Assembly (NCBI GenBank): GCA_035690905.1
Contig: DASSKA010000009.1
Location: forward strand, 1 to 64,000
Length of the DNA: 64,000 bases
Reading direction: 5' to 3'
Source of the DNA: DASSKA01 sp035690905
Lineage (GTDB): Bacteria; Actinomycetota; Actinomycetes; Propionibacteriales; Nocardioidaceae
The notes below the pieces were generated by a model. The model worked only from the letters and a program-made list of their open reading frames with translations, was not told the origin of the DNA and ran no database searches. The position numbers and the translations under genes were made by a program. Shown piece after piece: positions 43,288 to 51,578 of the stretch. Numbering within the stretch: the stretch's first letter is position 1; each line of letters begins with the position of its first letter.

Positions 43288-44771
43288 CCCTCGCCCTCCT
43301 GCTCGGCCTCCTGGGCCGCGTCCAGCCGACGGGCCACGTCGGCCCGTGACTCCCCCTCGGCGCGGCGCGGGAAGGCCTCGTCGATGGCTCTGCGGCGCCG
43401 GGCCGCCGGCCGCTGCTCCTCGAAGCGCTCGTCCTCGCCGCGCCTGCCGAGGATGGTGGCCCCGGCCTCCACCATCGGCTTGAAGTCGAACACCACCGCG
43501 TCGTCCTCCGGCCCGATCAGCACCGTGTCGCCCTCCTCGGCGCCGAGCTCGAGCAGCCGCTCCTCCACCCCGAGCCGGTTCAGCCGGTCGGCGAGGAAGC
43601 CGACGGCCTCGTCGTTGCTGAAGTCGGTCTGGCGCACCCAGCGCTCCGGCTTCTCGCCGCGCACCAGCCAGCCGTCGGGGGTACGACGGACGGTGTACTC
43701 CTCACGACCGGACACGTCCGGAGGCCGGATCACGATGCGCGCGGCCTCGGTGACCGGCCGCTGCCGACGCCGGGCGGCGACCAGCTCGGCCATCGCGAAG
43801 GTGAGCTCGCGCAGCCCCTCGTGGCTCGCCGCGGACACCGGGAACACGCGCAGCCCACGGGCGGCGAAGTCGTCGGCGACGATGTCAGCGAGGTCCCGCC
43901 CGTCCGGCACGTCCACCTTGTTCAGAGCCACCAGGCGGGGCCGGTCCTCCAGCCCGCCGTACCTGCTCAGCTCGTTCTCGATCACCTCGAGGTCGGAGAC
44001 CGGATTGCGTCCCGGCTCCATGGTGGCCAGGTCGATGACGTGCACGAGCGCGGCGCAGCGCTCCACGTGCCGCAGGAAGTCGTGGCCGAGCCCGCGGCCC
44101 TCGCTGGCCCCCTCGATGAGGCCGGGAACGTCGGCGACGGTGAACGTGACCTCCCCGGCAGTCACCACGCCGAGGTTCGGCACCAGGGTGGTGAACGGGT
44201 AGTCGGCGATCTTGGGCCGGGCGCGCGAGACCGCGGCGATCAGGCTGGACTTGCCGGCGCTGGGATAGCCCACCAGCCCGATGTCGGCGACCACCTTGAG
44301 CTCGAGCACGATGGTGCGCTCCTCGCCCGGCTCGCCGAGCAGCGCGAAGCCCGGCGCCTTGCGCTTGGTCGAGGCGAGTGCCGCGTTCCCGAGGCCGCCC
44401 CGGCCGCCCTGAGCCACCACCACCTCGCTGCCCGCGCCTACCAGGTCGGCGAGCACGGTGCCGTCCTCGTCGCGCAGCACGGTGCCGTCCGGGACCGGCA
44501 GCACCAGGTCCTGCCCGTGCGCACCGTTGCGGTGCCCGCCCTCGCCATGCCCGCCGTGGGCGGCGCGCCGGTCACGGCTGTGGTGGTAGTCGACCAGCGT
44601 GGTCACGTCGGGGTCCACGCGCAGCAGCACGCTGCCGCCCGGACCGCCGTTGCCGCCGTCCGGTCCGCCCAGCGGTTTGAACTTCTCTCGGTGCACCGAG
44701 GCCACCCCGTTGCCGCCGCGGCCCGCGGCGACCCGGAGCACCACGCGGTCGACGAACGTCGGGACCGCCAT
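43284..44771 (-). CDS. obg: GTPase Obg (CgtA)
   Basis: A 495-aa ribosome-associated GTPase in 50S assembly and stress control. The glycine-rich Obg fold is clear at the start (G-R-G-G-N-G, K-F-x-P-x-G-G-P-D-G-G-N-G-G). The G domain begins near 168 with G-Y-P-S-A-G-K-S-S-L-I, followed by D-V-P-G-L-I-E-G-A-S-E-G-R-G-L-G and N-K-V-D. A C-terminal OCT domain (W-V-R-Q-T-D-F-S-N-D-E-A) and an Arg/Glu-rich tail close it. GAAGGAGAG precedes the ATG. Follows rpmA after two hairpins. Confidence 0.96.
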   Translation of the reverse strand: MAVPTFVDRVVLRVAAGRGGNGVASVHREKFKPLGGPDGGNGGPGGSVLLRVDPDVTTLVDYHHSRDRRAAHGGHGEGGHRNGAHGQDLVLPVPDGTVLRDEDGTVLADLVGAGSEVVVAQGGRGGLGNAALASTKRKAPGFALLGEPGEERTIVLELKVVADIGLVGYPSAGKSSLIAAVSRARPKIADYPFTTLVPNLGVVTAGEVTFTVADVPGLIEGASEGRGLGHDFLRHVERCAALVHVIDLATMEPGRNPVSDLEVIENELSRYGGLEDRPRLVALNKVDVPDGRDLADIVADDFAARGLRVFPVSAASHEGLRELTFAMAELVAARRRQRPVTEAARIVIRPPDVSGREEYTVRRTPDGWLVRGEKPERWVRQTDFSNDEAVGFLADRLNRLGVEERLLELGAEEGDTVLIGPEDDAVVFDFKPMVEAGATILGRRGEDERFEEQRPAARRRRAIDEAFPRRAEGESRADVARRLDAAQEAEQEGEG

Positions 44772-44806
44772 GGTGCTCTCCTTCGGATGGTCTGGAAACG
44801 AAAGGA

Positions 44807-44852
44807 GGGGCGGACCGCCTTCTCGGCGGGCCGCCCCTCACAGATCTGTGAG
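44807..44852 (-). terminator. Hairpin and 16-bp palindrome between rpmA and obg
   Basis: GGGGCGGnCCGCC (44807-44819) pairs with GGCGGnCCGCCCC (44825-44837) around a 5-nt loop, and the palindrome CTCACAGATCTGTGAG covers 44837-44852. In transcription order the palindrome comes first and the GC hairpin second, 22 and 38 bp after the rpmA stop. They may cut transcription to set the rpmA:obg ratio. Confidence 0.65.
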
Positions 44853-44874
44853 CTGGGCTCTCAACCGGCCGCGG

Positions 44875-45129
44875 TCACTCCGCCGGCAGCACGTTGACGA
44901 CCTTGCGGCCGCGCTTGGTGCCGAACTCGACGTTCCCGCCGACCAGGGCGAACAGGGTGTCGTCCCCGCCGCGGCCGACGCCGCTGCCGGGGTGGAAGTG
45001 CGTGCCGCGCTGACGGACGATGATTTCGCCGGCGTTGACCAGCTGGCCGCCGTAGCGCTTGACCCCGAGCCGCTGCGCGTTGGAGTCGCGACCGTTCCGG
45101 GTCGACGCCGCGCCCTTCTTGTGTGCCAT
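44875..45129 (-). CDS. rpmA: 50S ribosomal protein L27
   Basis: An 84-aa protein near the peptidyl transferase centre. M-A-H-K-K-G-A-A-S-T-R-N-G-R-D-S at the start, L-G-V-K-R-Y-G-G-Q and I-V-R-Q-R-G-T-x-x-x-P-G match L27. There is no Firmicute-type N-terminal extension. It lies 23 bp downstream of rplU. Confidence 0.98.
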   Translation of the reverse strand: MAHKKGAASTRNGRDSNAQRLGVKRYGGQLVNAGEIIVRQRGTHFHPGSGVGRGGDDTLFALVGGNVEFGTKRGRKVVNVLPAE

Positions 45130-45152
45130 GTCTGTCCCTCGGTTTCCCTGCG

Positions 45153-45464
45153 CTACTTGGTGGAGATCCCGGTCACCTTGACCTGGGTGTACTTCTGGCG
45201 GTGCCCCTGGCGCTTGCGGTAACCGGTCTTGTTCTTGTACTTCAAGATGGTGATCTTCGGGCCCTTGGCCGCGCCGAGCACCTCGGCGGTCACCGAGACC
45301 TTGGCCAGCTTGTCCGGCGCCGAGGTCACCTTGTCGCCGTCGACCACGAGCACCGCGGGCAGGGTCAGCGACTGCCCCACCTCGTGGGCGCCCTTGTCGA
45401 TCTCGATGACATCACCGACAGCGACCTTCTGCTGCTGGCTGCCACTGCGCACGATCGCGTACAC
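45153..45464 (-). CDS. rplU: 50S ribosomal protein L21
   Basis: A 103-aa 23S rRNA-binding protein. V-Y-A-I-V-R-S-G-S-Q-Q-Q-K-V at the start, V-L-G-A-A-K-G-P-K-I and Y-K-x-K-T-G-Y-R-K-R-Q-G-H-R-Q near the end are diagnostic. The GTG at 45464 fits the family start; an open frame to 45548 adds a Cys/Arg-rich stretch that is not L21. First gene of rplU-rpmA-obg-proB. Confidence 0.97.
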   Translation of the reverse strand: MYAIVRSGSQQQKVAVGDVIEIDKGAHEVGQSLTLPAVLVVDGDKVTSAPDKLAKVSVTAEVLGAAKGPKITILKYKNKTGYRKRQGHRQKYTQVKVTGISTK

Positions 45465-45798
45465 CGCGGACTCACTCTCTTCGTCGGACTGCAGGTCGGC
45501 TCGTGCGCGGGTAGAACGGGCGCACGGGATGAGGCGCGCTGAGCACACCGAGGGACCAGTTTAGGAGATCGCCCCGCGATCCGCCAAAACGAGCCGATCC
45601 GGGCCCCACGGGGCCCGGGTCACCGATCCCCACCGCGACGGCTTCCAGGAAGGGAGCGAGCGCCGAGGTGATGGAGCGCCGGAACAAGATGGAACCGTCT
45701 GCATGCGACACGCCGGGGGAGCTTGCGGACGGTTCCACTCTGTAGGCGGCAGCCGAGCAGTGCGTGCCTGACCACCCGGTACGCGCCGATGTTCGGCC
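45465..45798. other. Intergenic/leader region between rne and rplU with two inverted repeats
   Basis: No credible gene is seen here. Two inverted repeats stand out: CCGGGCCCC-AC-GGGGCCCGG (45599-45618), and TGGAACCGTC (45690-45699) with GACGGTTCCA (45728-45737), separated by 28 nt that contain GCATGC and GCTTGC. The region must carry the end of the rne transcript and the promoter/5' leader of rplU. Which repeat belongs to which cannot be decided by eye. Confidence 0.6.
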
Positions 45799-48759
45799 TC
45801 AGCGGCGGCGGCCGGCCTTGGTCTTCACCGGGACATGGCCGACCGCAGTGGTCCCTGCGAGATCCGCCTGCGCATCCTCGCTCGGGGCATGGCCGCCGGC
45901 GCTCCGGTCATTCGTGCTCTGCTCATCCGTGCTGTGGCCATCCGTGCTCGCGGCACCGCTGGGCGGGCCGGCCGGGCGGGTGCTGCGCCTTCGGACCCGG
46001 GTGACCACCTTGGGGGCAGCCGGCTCGGCGGCAGCCGCCGCGGGCGCCGCCTCAGGCGCCTTCTCGTCCTTCTCCTCGGCTTCCTGCTTCGCAGCCTCCC
46101 CCGGCTCGCCAGCGGCCAGGGCCGCCTCGACCTTCTGCTTCTCAGCCTTCTGCTTCTCAGCCTTCTGCTTGGCAGCCTTCTGCTTGTTGCCCTTCGCGGG
46201 CTCCGGCTCCGGCTGGCCGGACTCCGGCTGCTCAGCCGGCGGCTGGCCGGACTCCGGCTGCTCGGCCGGCGGCTGCTCGGCCTCGGCCTCGCGCTGCTCG
46301 GGCTTGGCCATCGCGGCGATGTCCTTCGGTGACGGTGTCGAGGCGGCAGGCTGGCTGTCCTTGCCCTTGCTGCGCCCACCACGGCGACCTCTGCGCGAGT
46401 CGTCCTCGGCCTTCTTCTTCGGCTCGACCGGCTCGTGGTGCACGATCACGCCGCGGCCCTGGCAGTGCTCGCAGCTCTCGCTGAACGCCTCGAGCAGTCC
46501 GGTGCCGATCCGCTTGCGGGTCATCTGCACCAGGCCGAGAGAGGTCACCTCGGCCACCTGGTGCCGGGTGCGGTCCCGGCCGAGGCACTCGACCATTCGC
46601 CGCAGCACCAGGTCCCGGTTGCTCTCCAGCACCATGTCGATGAAGTCGACGACGATGATGCCGCCGATGTCACGCAGCCGGAGCTGGCGGACGATCTCCT
46701 CAGCGGCCTCGAGGTTGTTCTTGGTGACCGTCTCCTCGAGGTTTCCGCCGGAGCCGGTGAACTTGCCGGTGTTCACGTCGATGACCGTCATCGCCTCGGT
46801 GCGGTCGATGATCAGCGACCCCCCGGAGGGCAGCCAGACCTTGCGGTCGAGGCCCTTCGCGATCTGCTCGTCGATGCGGTACTCCGCGAACACGTCGTGG
46901 TCGGCGTCGTCGTACTTCTCCAGCCGGCCGGCCAGGTCGGGAGCCACGTGCTGGACGTACCCGTCGACCATGTCCCAGGCGTCGTCGCCGGAGATCACCA
47001 GCTTGGCGAAGTCCTCGGTGAACAGGTCCCGGACCACCTTGAGGGTCAGGTCCGGCTCGCCGTACAGCAGCTGCGGAGCGTTGCCCTTCTCCACCTTCGC
47101 GGAGATGTCGCTCCACCGGGCCGTCAGCCGCTCGACGTCCCGGGTCAGCTCGTCCTCACTGGCCCCTTCCGCTGCCGTGCGCACGATCACGCCCGCGCTC
47201 TCGGGGACGATCTGCTTGAGCAGGTTCTTGAGCCGGTTGCGCTCGGTGTCGGGAAGCTTGCGGGAGATGCCGCTGGTGGTGCCGTCCGGGACGTAGACCA
47301 GGAACCGACCGGGCAGGCTGATCTGGCTGGTGAGCCGGGCGCCCTTGTGGCCGATCGGGTCCTTGGTGACCTGCACGAGCACCGTCTGCCCGGACTTGAG
47401 CACCTGCTCGATCTTGCGGCTGCCGTCCTTGCCGCCGAGGGCCTGCCAGTTCACCTCACCGGCGTAGAGCACGGCGTTGCGGCCCTTGCCGATGTCGATG
47501 AACGCCGCCTCCATGGAGGGCAGCACGTTCTGGACCCGGCCGAGGTAGACGTTGCCGATCAGAGAGGTCTGCGACTCACGCGCCACGTAGTGCTCGACGA
47601 GCACCTTGTCCTCGAGCACGGCGATCTGGGTCAGGTCCTCCTTCTGCCGGATGACCATCGTCCGGTCCACGGACTCGCGACGGGCGAGGAACTCCGCCTC
47701 GCTGACGATCGGCGCCCGGCGTCGGCCGGCCTCCCGGCCCTCACGCCGGCGCTGCCGCTTCGCCTCGAGACGGGTCGACCCCGACAACGCCGTGATCTCG
47801 TCCTCCGCGGAGCGGCCCTTGCGGACCTTCGTGACGGTGTTCTCCGGCTCGTCGCCCGCGGTTTCGCCGTCATCGCCGGAGCGGCGCCGACGACGACGCC
47901 GCCGGCTGCTGCTGGAGCCGCCGGACTCGGTCTGCTCCTCGGCCTCGGGCTTGGCCTCCTGCTCCTTGCCCCCACCCTTGCTCTCGGGCTGGTCAGCCTC
48001 GGCGGACTCCTCCGACGTCTCACCGTCGCCCCCACCGCTCTTGCGGCGGCGACGACCGCCGCGACGCCGCCGGCGGCGACCGCCGCCCTCGGCCAGTTGG
48101 TCGGTGTCGTCCTGCTCCGGCCCCTCGCCGCCCGACGGCTGCTCGGCCGCGGCTTCCTCGGGCTCCGTCTTCGGCTTGCTCTTCGCCCGGGAGCGAGCGG
48201 GCGCGGCCGCGGCCACGGGTGGCTGGAACAGGGGCGCGGCCACCCCCGGTGCCGACGCGGAGGCCGCTTCGGGCTCCTCGACGGCCGAGGTGGCCGGCGG
48301 TGCCGACTCGGCCTGCTCGGCGGAAGTCGCCGAGGGCGCGGCCTCCGGCAGCTCCGCGGACGGCTCCTCTGCTGCCTTCGCGGCAGTCTTCTTCGCCGAC
48401 GCCTTCTTGGTGGTCGTCTTCTTGGCGGTGGCCTTCTTCGCGGTGGTGGCGGTGGCCTTCTTGGCCGCGGTCTTCTTGGTGGCCGCCTTCTTGGCGGTCT
48501 TGCGGGCCGGCTTTCCCTCCGGCTCCGCCTCCGGACCGGCTGCGCGCTCCTCGGCGGCAGCGCTCTCCTCGGCGGTGACCTGGCCCTCTTCGGCCGGGAC
48601 CGCGGCCTTCTTGGCAACCGACTTGCGGGTTCGCTTCGCCGCCTTCTTGGCGGGCGGCGTGGCGGCGGTGCCGTCCGGTTCGGGCGCTCCCTCGGCGGTG
48701 CCGGTCGCGGGGGAAGCCGGGGCGGCTGGGTCGGTGGTGACGTTGTCGTCGTCGAGCAT
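45799..48759 (-). CDS. rne: Ribonuclease E/G family endoribonuclease
   Basis: A 986-aa RNase E/G. The core (about 385-790) has the S1 domain (G-N-V-Y-L-G-R-V-Q-N-V-L-P-S-M-E-A-A-F-I-D), the catalytic aspartates in V-I-D-V-N-T-G and V-V-D-F-I-D-M, and the zinc link S-C-E-H-C-Q-G-R-G. The core is flanked by long disordered arms: an N-terminal 380 residues with Lys/Ala repeats (A-K-K-A-T-A-K-K-type) and acidic stretches, and a C-terminal Glu/Pro and K-Q-K-A-E-K-Q repeat region. This arrangement is typical of actinobacterial RNase E. ATG 48759 has AGGAGAG upstream. Confidence 0.95.
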   Translation of the reverse strand: MLDDDNVTTDPAAPASPATGTAEGAPEPDGTAATPPAKKAAKRTRKSVAKKAAVPAEEGQVTAEESAAAEERAAGPEAEPEGKPARKTAKKAATKKTAAKKATATTAKKATAKKTTTKKASAKKTAAKAAEEPSAELPEAAPSATSAEQAESAPPATSAVEEPEAASASAPGVAAPLFQPPVAAAAPARSRAKSKPKTEPEEAAAEQPSGGEGPEQDDTDQLAEGGGRRRRRRGGRRRRKSGGGDGETSEESAEADQPESKGGGKEQEAKPEAEEQTESGGSSSSRRRRRRRRSGDDGETAGDEPENTVTKVRKGRSAEDEITALSGSTRLEAKRQRRREGREAGRRRAPIVSEAEFLARRESVDRTMVIRQKEDLTQIAVLEDKVLVEHYVARESQTSLIGNVYLGRVQNVLPSMEAAFIDIGKGRNAVLYAGEVNWQALGGKDGSRKIEQVLKSGQTVLVQVTKDPIGHKGARLTSQISLPGRFLVYVPDGTTSGISRKLPDTERNRLKNLLKQIVPESAGVIVRTAAEGASEDELTRDVERLTARWSDISAKVEKGNAPQLLYGEPDLTLKVVRDLFTEDFAKLVISGDDAWDMVDGYVQHVAPDLAGRLEKYDDADHDVFAEYRIDEQIAKGLDRKVWLPSGGSLIIDRTEAMTVIDVNTGKFTGSGGNLEETVTKNNLEAAEEIVRQLRLRDIGGIIVVDFIDMVLESNRDLVLRRMVECLGRDRTRHQVAEVTSLGLVQMTRKRIGTGLLEAFSESCEHCQGRGVIVHHEPVEPKKKAEDDSRRGRRGGRSKGKDSQPAASTPSPKDIAAMAKPEQREAEAEQPPAEQPESGQPPAEQPESGQPEPEPAKGNKQKAAKQKAEKQKAEKQKVEAALAAGEPGEAAKQEAEEKDEKAPEAAPAAAAAEPAAPKVVTRVRRRSTRPAGPPSGAASTDGHSTDEQSTNDRSAGGHAPSEDAQADLAGTTAVGHVPVKTKAGRRR

Positions 48760-48971
48760 CTGCTCTCCTAGCCCCGGGGGCTCCTTCATGGGGCCCGCCC
48801 GGGGGCGGTGTCGGTCGTCGTACCGGTGTACCGGTCAGACGTAAGCCTGCGGTGATGGCTCCGCTGGCGGCGGAGCGGGCGACGACACCCTCCGTCCTGT
48901 GCGTCGCCGGGACGGTCACGCCGACACTGTCCGCGGTCGGCAGCTCACGCAGACCGTGCTGTCACCATCGG
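48760..48971 (-). promoter_or_regulatory. rne upstream leader with a hairpin
   Basis: The 212 bp before rne hold no gene. GCTCCGC-TGGCG-GCGGAGC (48858-48876) is a 7-bp stem-loop, and two ACCGGT palindromes stand 8 bp apart (48822-48835). RNase E leaders in other bacteria are autoregulated through such hairpins; that is only an analogy here. Confidence 0.4.
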
Positions 48972-49712
48972 TCAAACTGCGTCGCGGTCGGGTGCCAACG
49001 GATCGCCCAACGTGCCGTCCTCCGCGTCGAGCGGGCCCTGCGCCAACCGCTCGTACAGCACAGCGGCATCGGCCTGCAGGCCCGCGACCTCGCGAAGACC
49101 GGCGAGGACGTCGTCGGGTCTCACGGACGGGGTTCCGTGCCGTAGGACCATCTCCAGTATCGCACACGACTGGTCGGGATCGGGGGCCGGACACGTCCGG
49201 AGGGTCACCACCGCCTGCCGGCAGTCGAACTCACGCATCCCTTTCTTGGTCATCCGCTGCACCCGAACCTCCGCGGCCGCCAGCAGCGCCTCCACCGCGG
49301 CCTGCGCCTGCTGCTCGGACACCCCTGGCAGCCTGAGCCGCCAGCGGCTGCCCTCCAGCCGGTCGCTCAGCGACCCCGGCCCGGCCACCACCACGGCGAG
49401 CAGGTCCAGGCCGTCGGGCAGCGCCTCGTCGAGCACGGCGCGAAGGGAGGCGGGATCCACCTCCTCGGCCATCGCGAGCTCGAGGTACTCCGCCTCGCTG
49501 GCGGATCCGGTCGGTGCCGCGCCGGCGTAGGAGATGCGCGGGTGGGGGTTGAACCCCGAGGAGTAGGCCACCGGGACCCGGGCCCGGGCGACCGCCCGCT
49601 CGAAGGCGCGGGAGAAGTCACGGTGGCTGGTGAACCGCAGCCGCCCCCGCTTGGCATAGCGGATGCGGAGCCGCTGCACCGGAGGGGCCTGCTGCTCTGG
49701 CTGCTCACGCAC
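48972..49712 (-). CDS. TIGR03936 family radical-SAM-associated protein (DUF2344)
   Basis: A 246-aa protein. R-I-R-Y-A-K-R-G-R-L-R-F-T-S-H-R-D-F-S-R-A-F-E-R-A and P-V-A-Y-S-S-G-F-N-P-H-P-R-I-S-Y-A mark the DUF2344 domain, which in most bacteria is fused or adjacent to the TIGR03960 radical SAM protein. Here the partner gene lies 1.9 kb away, beyond two rightward genes. The GTG start at 49712 has only a weak ribosome site. Located upstream of rne in the same direction. Confidence 0.9.
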   Translation of the reverse strand: MREQPEQQAPPVQRLRIRYAKRGRLRFTSHRDFSRAFERAVARARVPVAYSSGFNPHPRISYAGAAPTGSASEAEYLELAMAEEVDPASLRAVLDEALPDGLDLLAVVVAGPGSLSDRLEGSRWRLRLPGVSEQQAQAAVEALLAAAEVRVQRMTKKGMREFDCRQAVVTLRTCPAPDPDQSCAILEMVLRHGTPSVRPDDVLAGLREVAGLQADAAVLYERLAQGPLDAEDGTLGDPLAPDRDAV

Positions 49713-49822
49713 ACCGGCACCCTACCGACCGCTCGCGTGGACCCGAGAGCCCCGGGTGACCGCCAACCGGACCCCCGGAGGGCGGTGTTCGCCCGTTTCG
49801 CCCCGTCCGGGAAAATGAGGCG

Positions 49823-51040
49823 GTGAACACCCCCGACGAGCACCAGGACACCCGCGCCGAGAAGATCCTGGTCGTCGTCGGCATCGTGGTGCTCGCCTTC
49901 AATCTGCGCCCGGCGGCGGTCAGCATCGGGCCCGTCCTGAACGAGCTCACCGGGTCGCTCGGCATGTCCACCACCATCGCGGGTGTGCTGACCACCCTGC
50001 CGGTGCTGGCGTTCGCGGCCTTCGGGGCGCTGGCTTCGACGCTGGCCCGAACGGCCGGCATCCACCGGGTCACGCTGGTGTCCCTGGTGGCGGTGGTCGT
50101 CGGCCTCGGGCTGCGCGCGGAGACCTCGTCGGTGCCGGTGTTCCTGCTGCTGTCCCTGCTGGCGCTGTCGGGAATGGCCACCGCGAACGTGCTGCTCCCC
50201 TCGCTGGTGAAGCTGCACTTCCCGGACAAGGTCGGCGTGCTCACCTCGGTCTACACCACGTCGCTGGCCGCCGGGCTGGCGCTGGCCTCGGTGACCACCG
50301 TCCCGATCGCGAACACGTTCGGGTCCTGGCGGTGGGGGCTGTTCGCCTGGGCGGTCACCGCGCTGGTCGCGGCCCTGCCCTGGTTCGTGCTGGTCCGCCA
50401 CGACCGGACGCCGGAGGACGCGCCGCACACCATCACGCTCGGCGCGGTCGCCCGGACTCGGCTGGGCTGGCTGATGGCGCTGTTCTTCGGCCTCCAGAGC
50501 CTGCAGGCCTACTCGGTGTTCGGCTGGTTCGCGCAGGTCTACCGGGACGCCGGCTTCTCCCCCGCCACGGCGGGCCTGCTGCTCGGTGTCATCACCGCCA
50601 TGAGCATCCCGCTGTCGTTCTGGCTGCCCGCGTGGGCGGCGCGGATGGAGCACCAGACCTGGCTGATCGCCGCCCTGGTGCTGTGCTACCCGGTCGGGTA
50701 CATCGGACTGATCCTCGCACCGGTCGGCGGCGCCTGGCTGTGGGCGGTCCTGGTCGGCATCGCGGCCGCGGTGTTCCCGATCGCGCTGATGCTGATCGGG
50801 CTGCGCTCGCGGACCAGCGCAGGCACCGCCGCGTTGTCCGGCTTCACCCAGTCGGTCGGCTACCTGATCGCGGCCGTCGGCCCGTTCGGGGTCGGGCTGC
50901 TGTACGGCGCCACCGGCGGCTGGACGGTCCCGCTGGCCGTGCTCACCGTGCTGGTGGTCCCGCAGCTGGTCACCGGGCTGATGATCGCCCGTCCGTCGTA
51001 CGTCGAGGACCAGCTCGACCTGGCACCCGCCGGTCGCTGA
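49823..51040 (+). CDS. MFS transporter (CynX/NimT-like)
   Basis: A 405-aa permease with 12 predicted helices. The N-terminal helix L-A-F-N-L-R-P-A-A-V-S-I-G-P-V-L is characteristic of the CynX/NimT (cyanate/nitroimidazole) branch, and the cytoplasmic loop and second half (F-G-L-Q-S-L-Q-A-Y-S-V-F-G-W-F near 230) fit. Substrate is unknown. GTG start after TGAGGCG. It is divergent from the DUF2344 gene and leads a two-gene rightward block inserted between the radical SAM pair. Confidence 0.9.
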   Translation: MNTPDEHQDTRAEKILVVVGIVVLAFNLRPAAVSIGPVLNELTGSLGMSTTIAGVLTTLPVLAFAAFGALASTLARTAGIHRVTLVSLVAVVVGLGLRAETSSVPVFLLLSLLALSGMATANVLLPSLVKLHFPDKVGVLTSVYTTSLAAGLALASVTTVPIANTFGSWRWGLFAWAVTALVAALPWFVLVRHDRTPEDAPHTITLGAVARTRLGWLMALFFGLQSLQAYSVFGWFAQVYRDAGFSPATAGLLLGVITAMSIPLSFWLPAWAARMEHQTWLIAALVLCYPVGYIGLILAPVGGAWLWAVLVGIAAAVFPIALMLIGLRSRTSAGTAALSGFTQSVGYLIAAVGPFGVGLLYGATGGWTVPLAVLTVLVVPQLVTGLMIARPSYVEDQLDLAPAGR

Positions 51041-51132
51041 GCCGGACGTCCCGGGCCGGGGGGACGTTGGCCTCTCCCGGTTCCTCCCGCCCTGCGTGAG
51101 TCTGGACCCGTAGTGAAGGGAGGTGTAGTTCG

Positions 51133-51522
51133 ATGCGAATCACACTGCGTGACACGGTGGCCTCGATCCTGATCGCGGCCATCGCCGTGCCCTACGTGGG
51201 CTACCTGCTCTACGGCTCCGTGCCGTTCGTGCAGGACCCCCGCGGCATGGCGGCGGTCGGCCTGATCCTGGGCTTCGTCGCGTTCCTGCTCATGTGGGGA
51301 CCTGACGCCCTGGACCGGATCGGGAAGGTCGAGCTGACGGTCGCGGTCGTTGCCCTTGCGCTCGGCGTGGTTGCCCTTGTGCTGGCCGAGACGGCCTTCG
51401 CGGAGGTGCTGCTCGCCGTGTTCATGGGCTCGATCTTTGTGGTGTGGGCGATCGAGCTGATGGACCACTTCGGCATCATTCCGGGGTCGACCCACCACCC
51501 GACCAGCCTGTTGCACACCTGA
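51133..51522 (+). CDS. Hypothetical four-helix membrane protein
   Basis: A 129-aa protein with four hydrophobic stretches (about 8-28, 38-55, 65-85, 90-110), short loops and a hydrophilic C-terminal tail. No family is recognised. AAGGGAGGTG precedes the ATG by about 8 nt, a strong ribosome site. A perfect hairpin follows 20 bp after the stop. Confidence 0.75.
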   Translation: MRITLRDTVASILIAAIAVPYVGYLLYGSVPFVQDPRGMAAVGLILGFVAFLLMWGPDALDRIGKVELTVAVVALALGVVALVLAETAFAEVLLAVFMGSIFVVWAIELMDHFGIIPGSTHHPTSLLHT

Positions 51523-51542
51523 GCGGCTGAGTCAGCTACACC

Positions 51543-51570
51543 GCCCGGCGGGCCGTTCGGCCCGCCGGGC
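51543..51570. terminator. Bidirectional terminator hairpin
   Basis: GCCCGGCGGGCC (51543-51554) pairs perfectly with GGCCCGCCGGGC (51559-51570) around a GTTC loop. It lies between the convergent membrane-protein gene and the radical SAM gene, 8 bp from the latter's stop. Confidence 0.85.
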
Positions 51571-51578
51571 ACCTTGTG

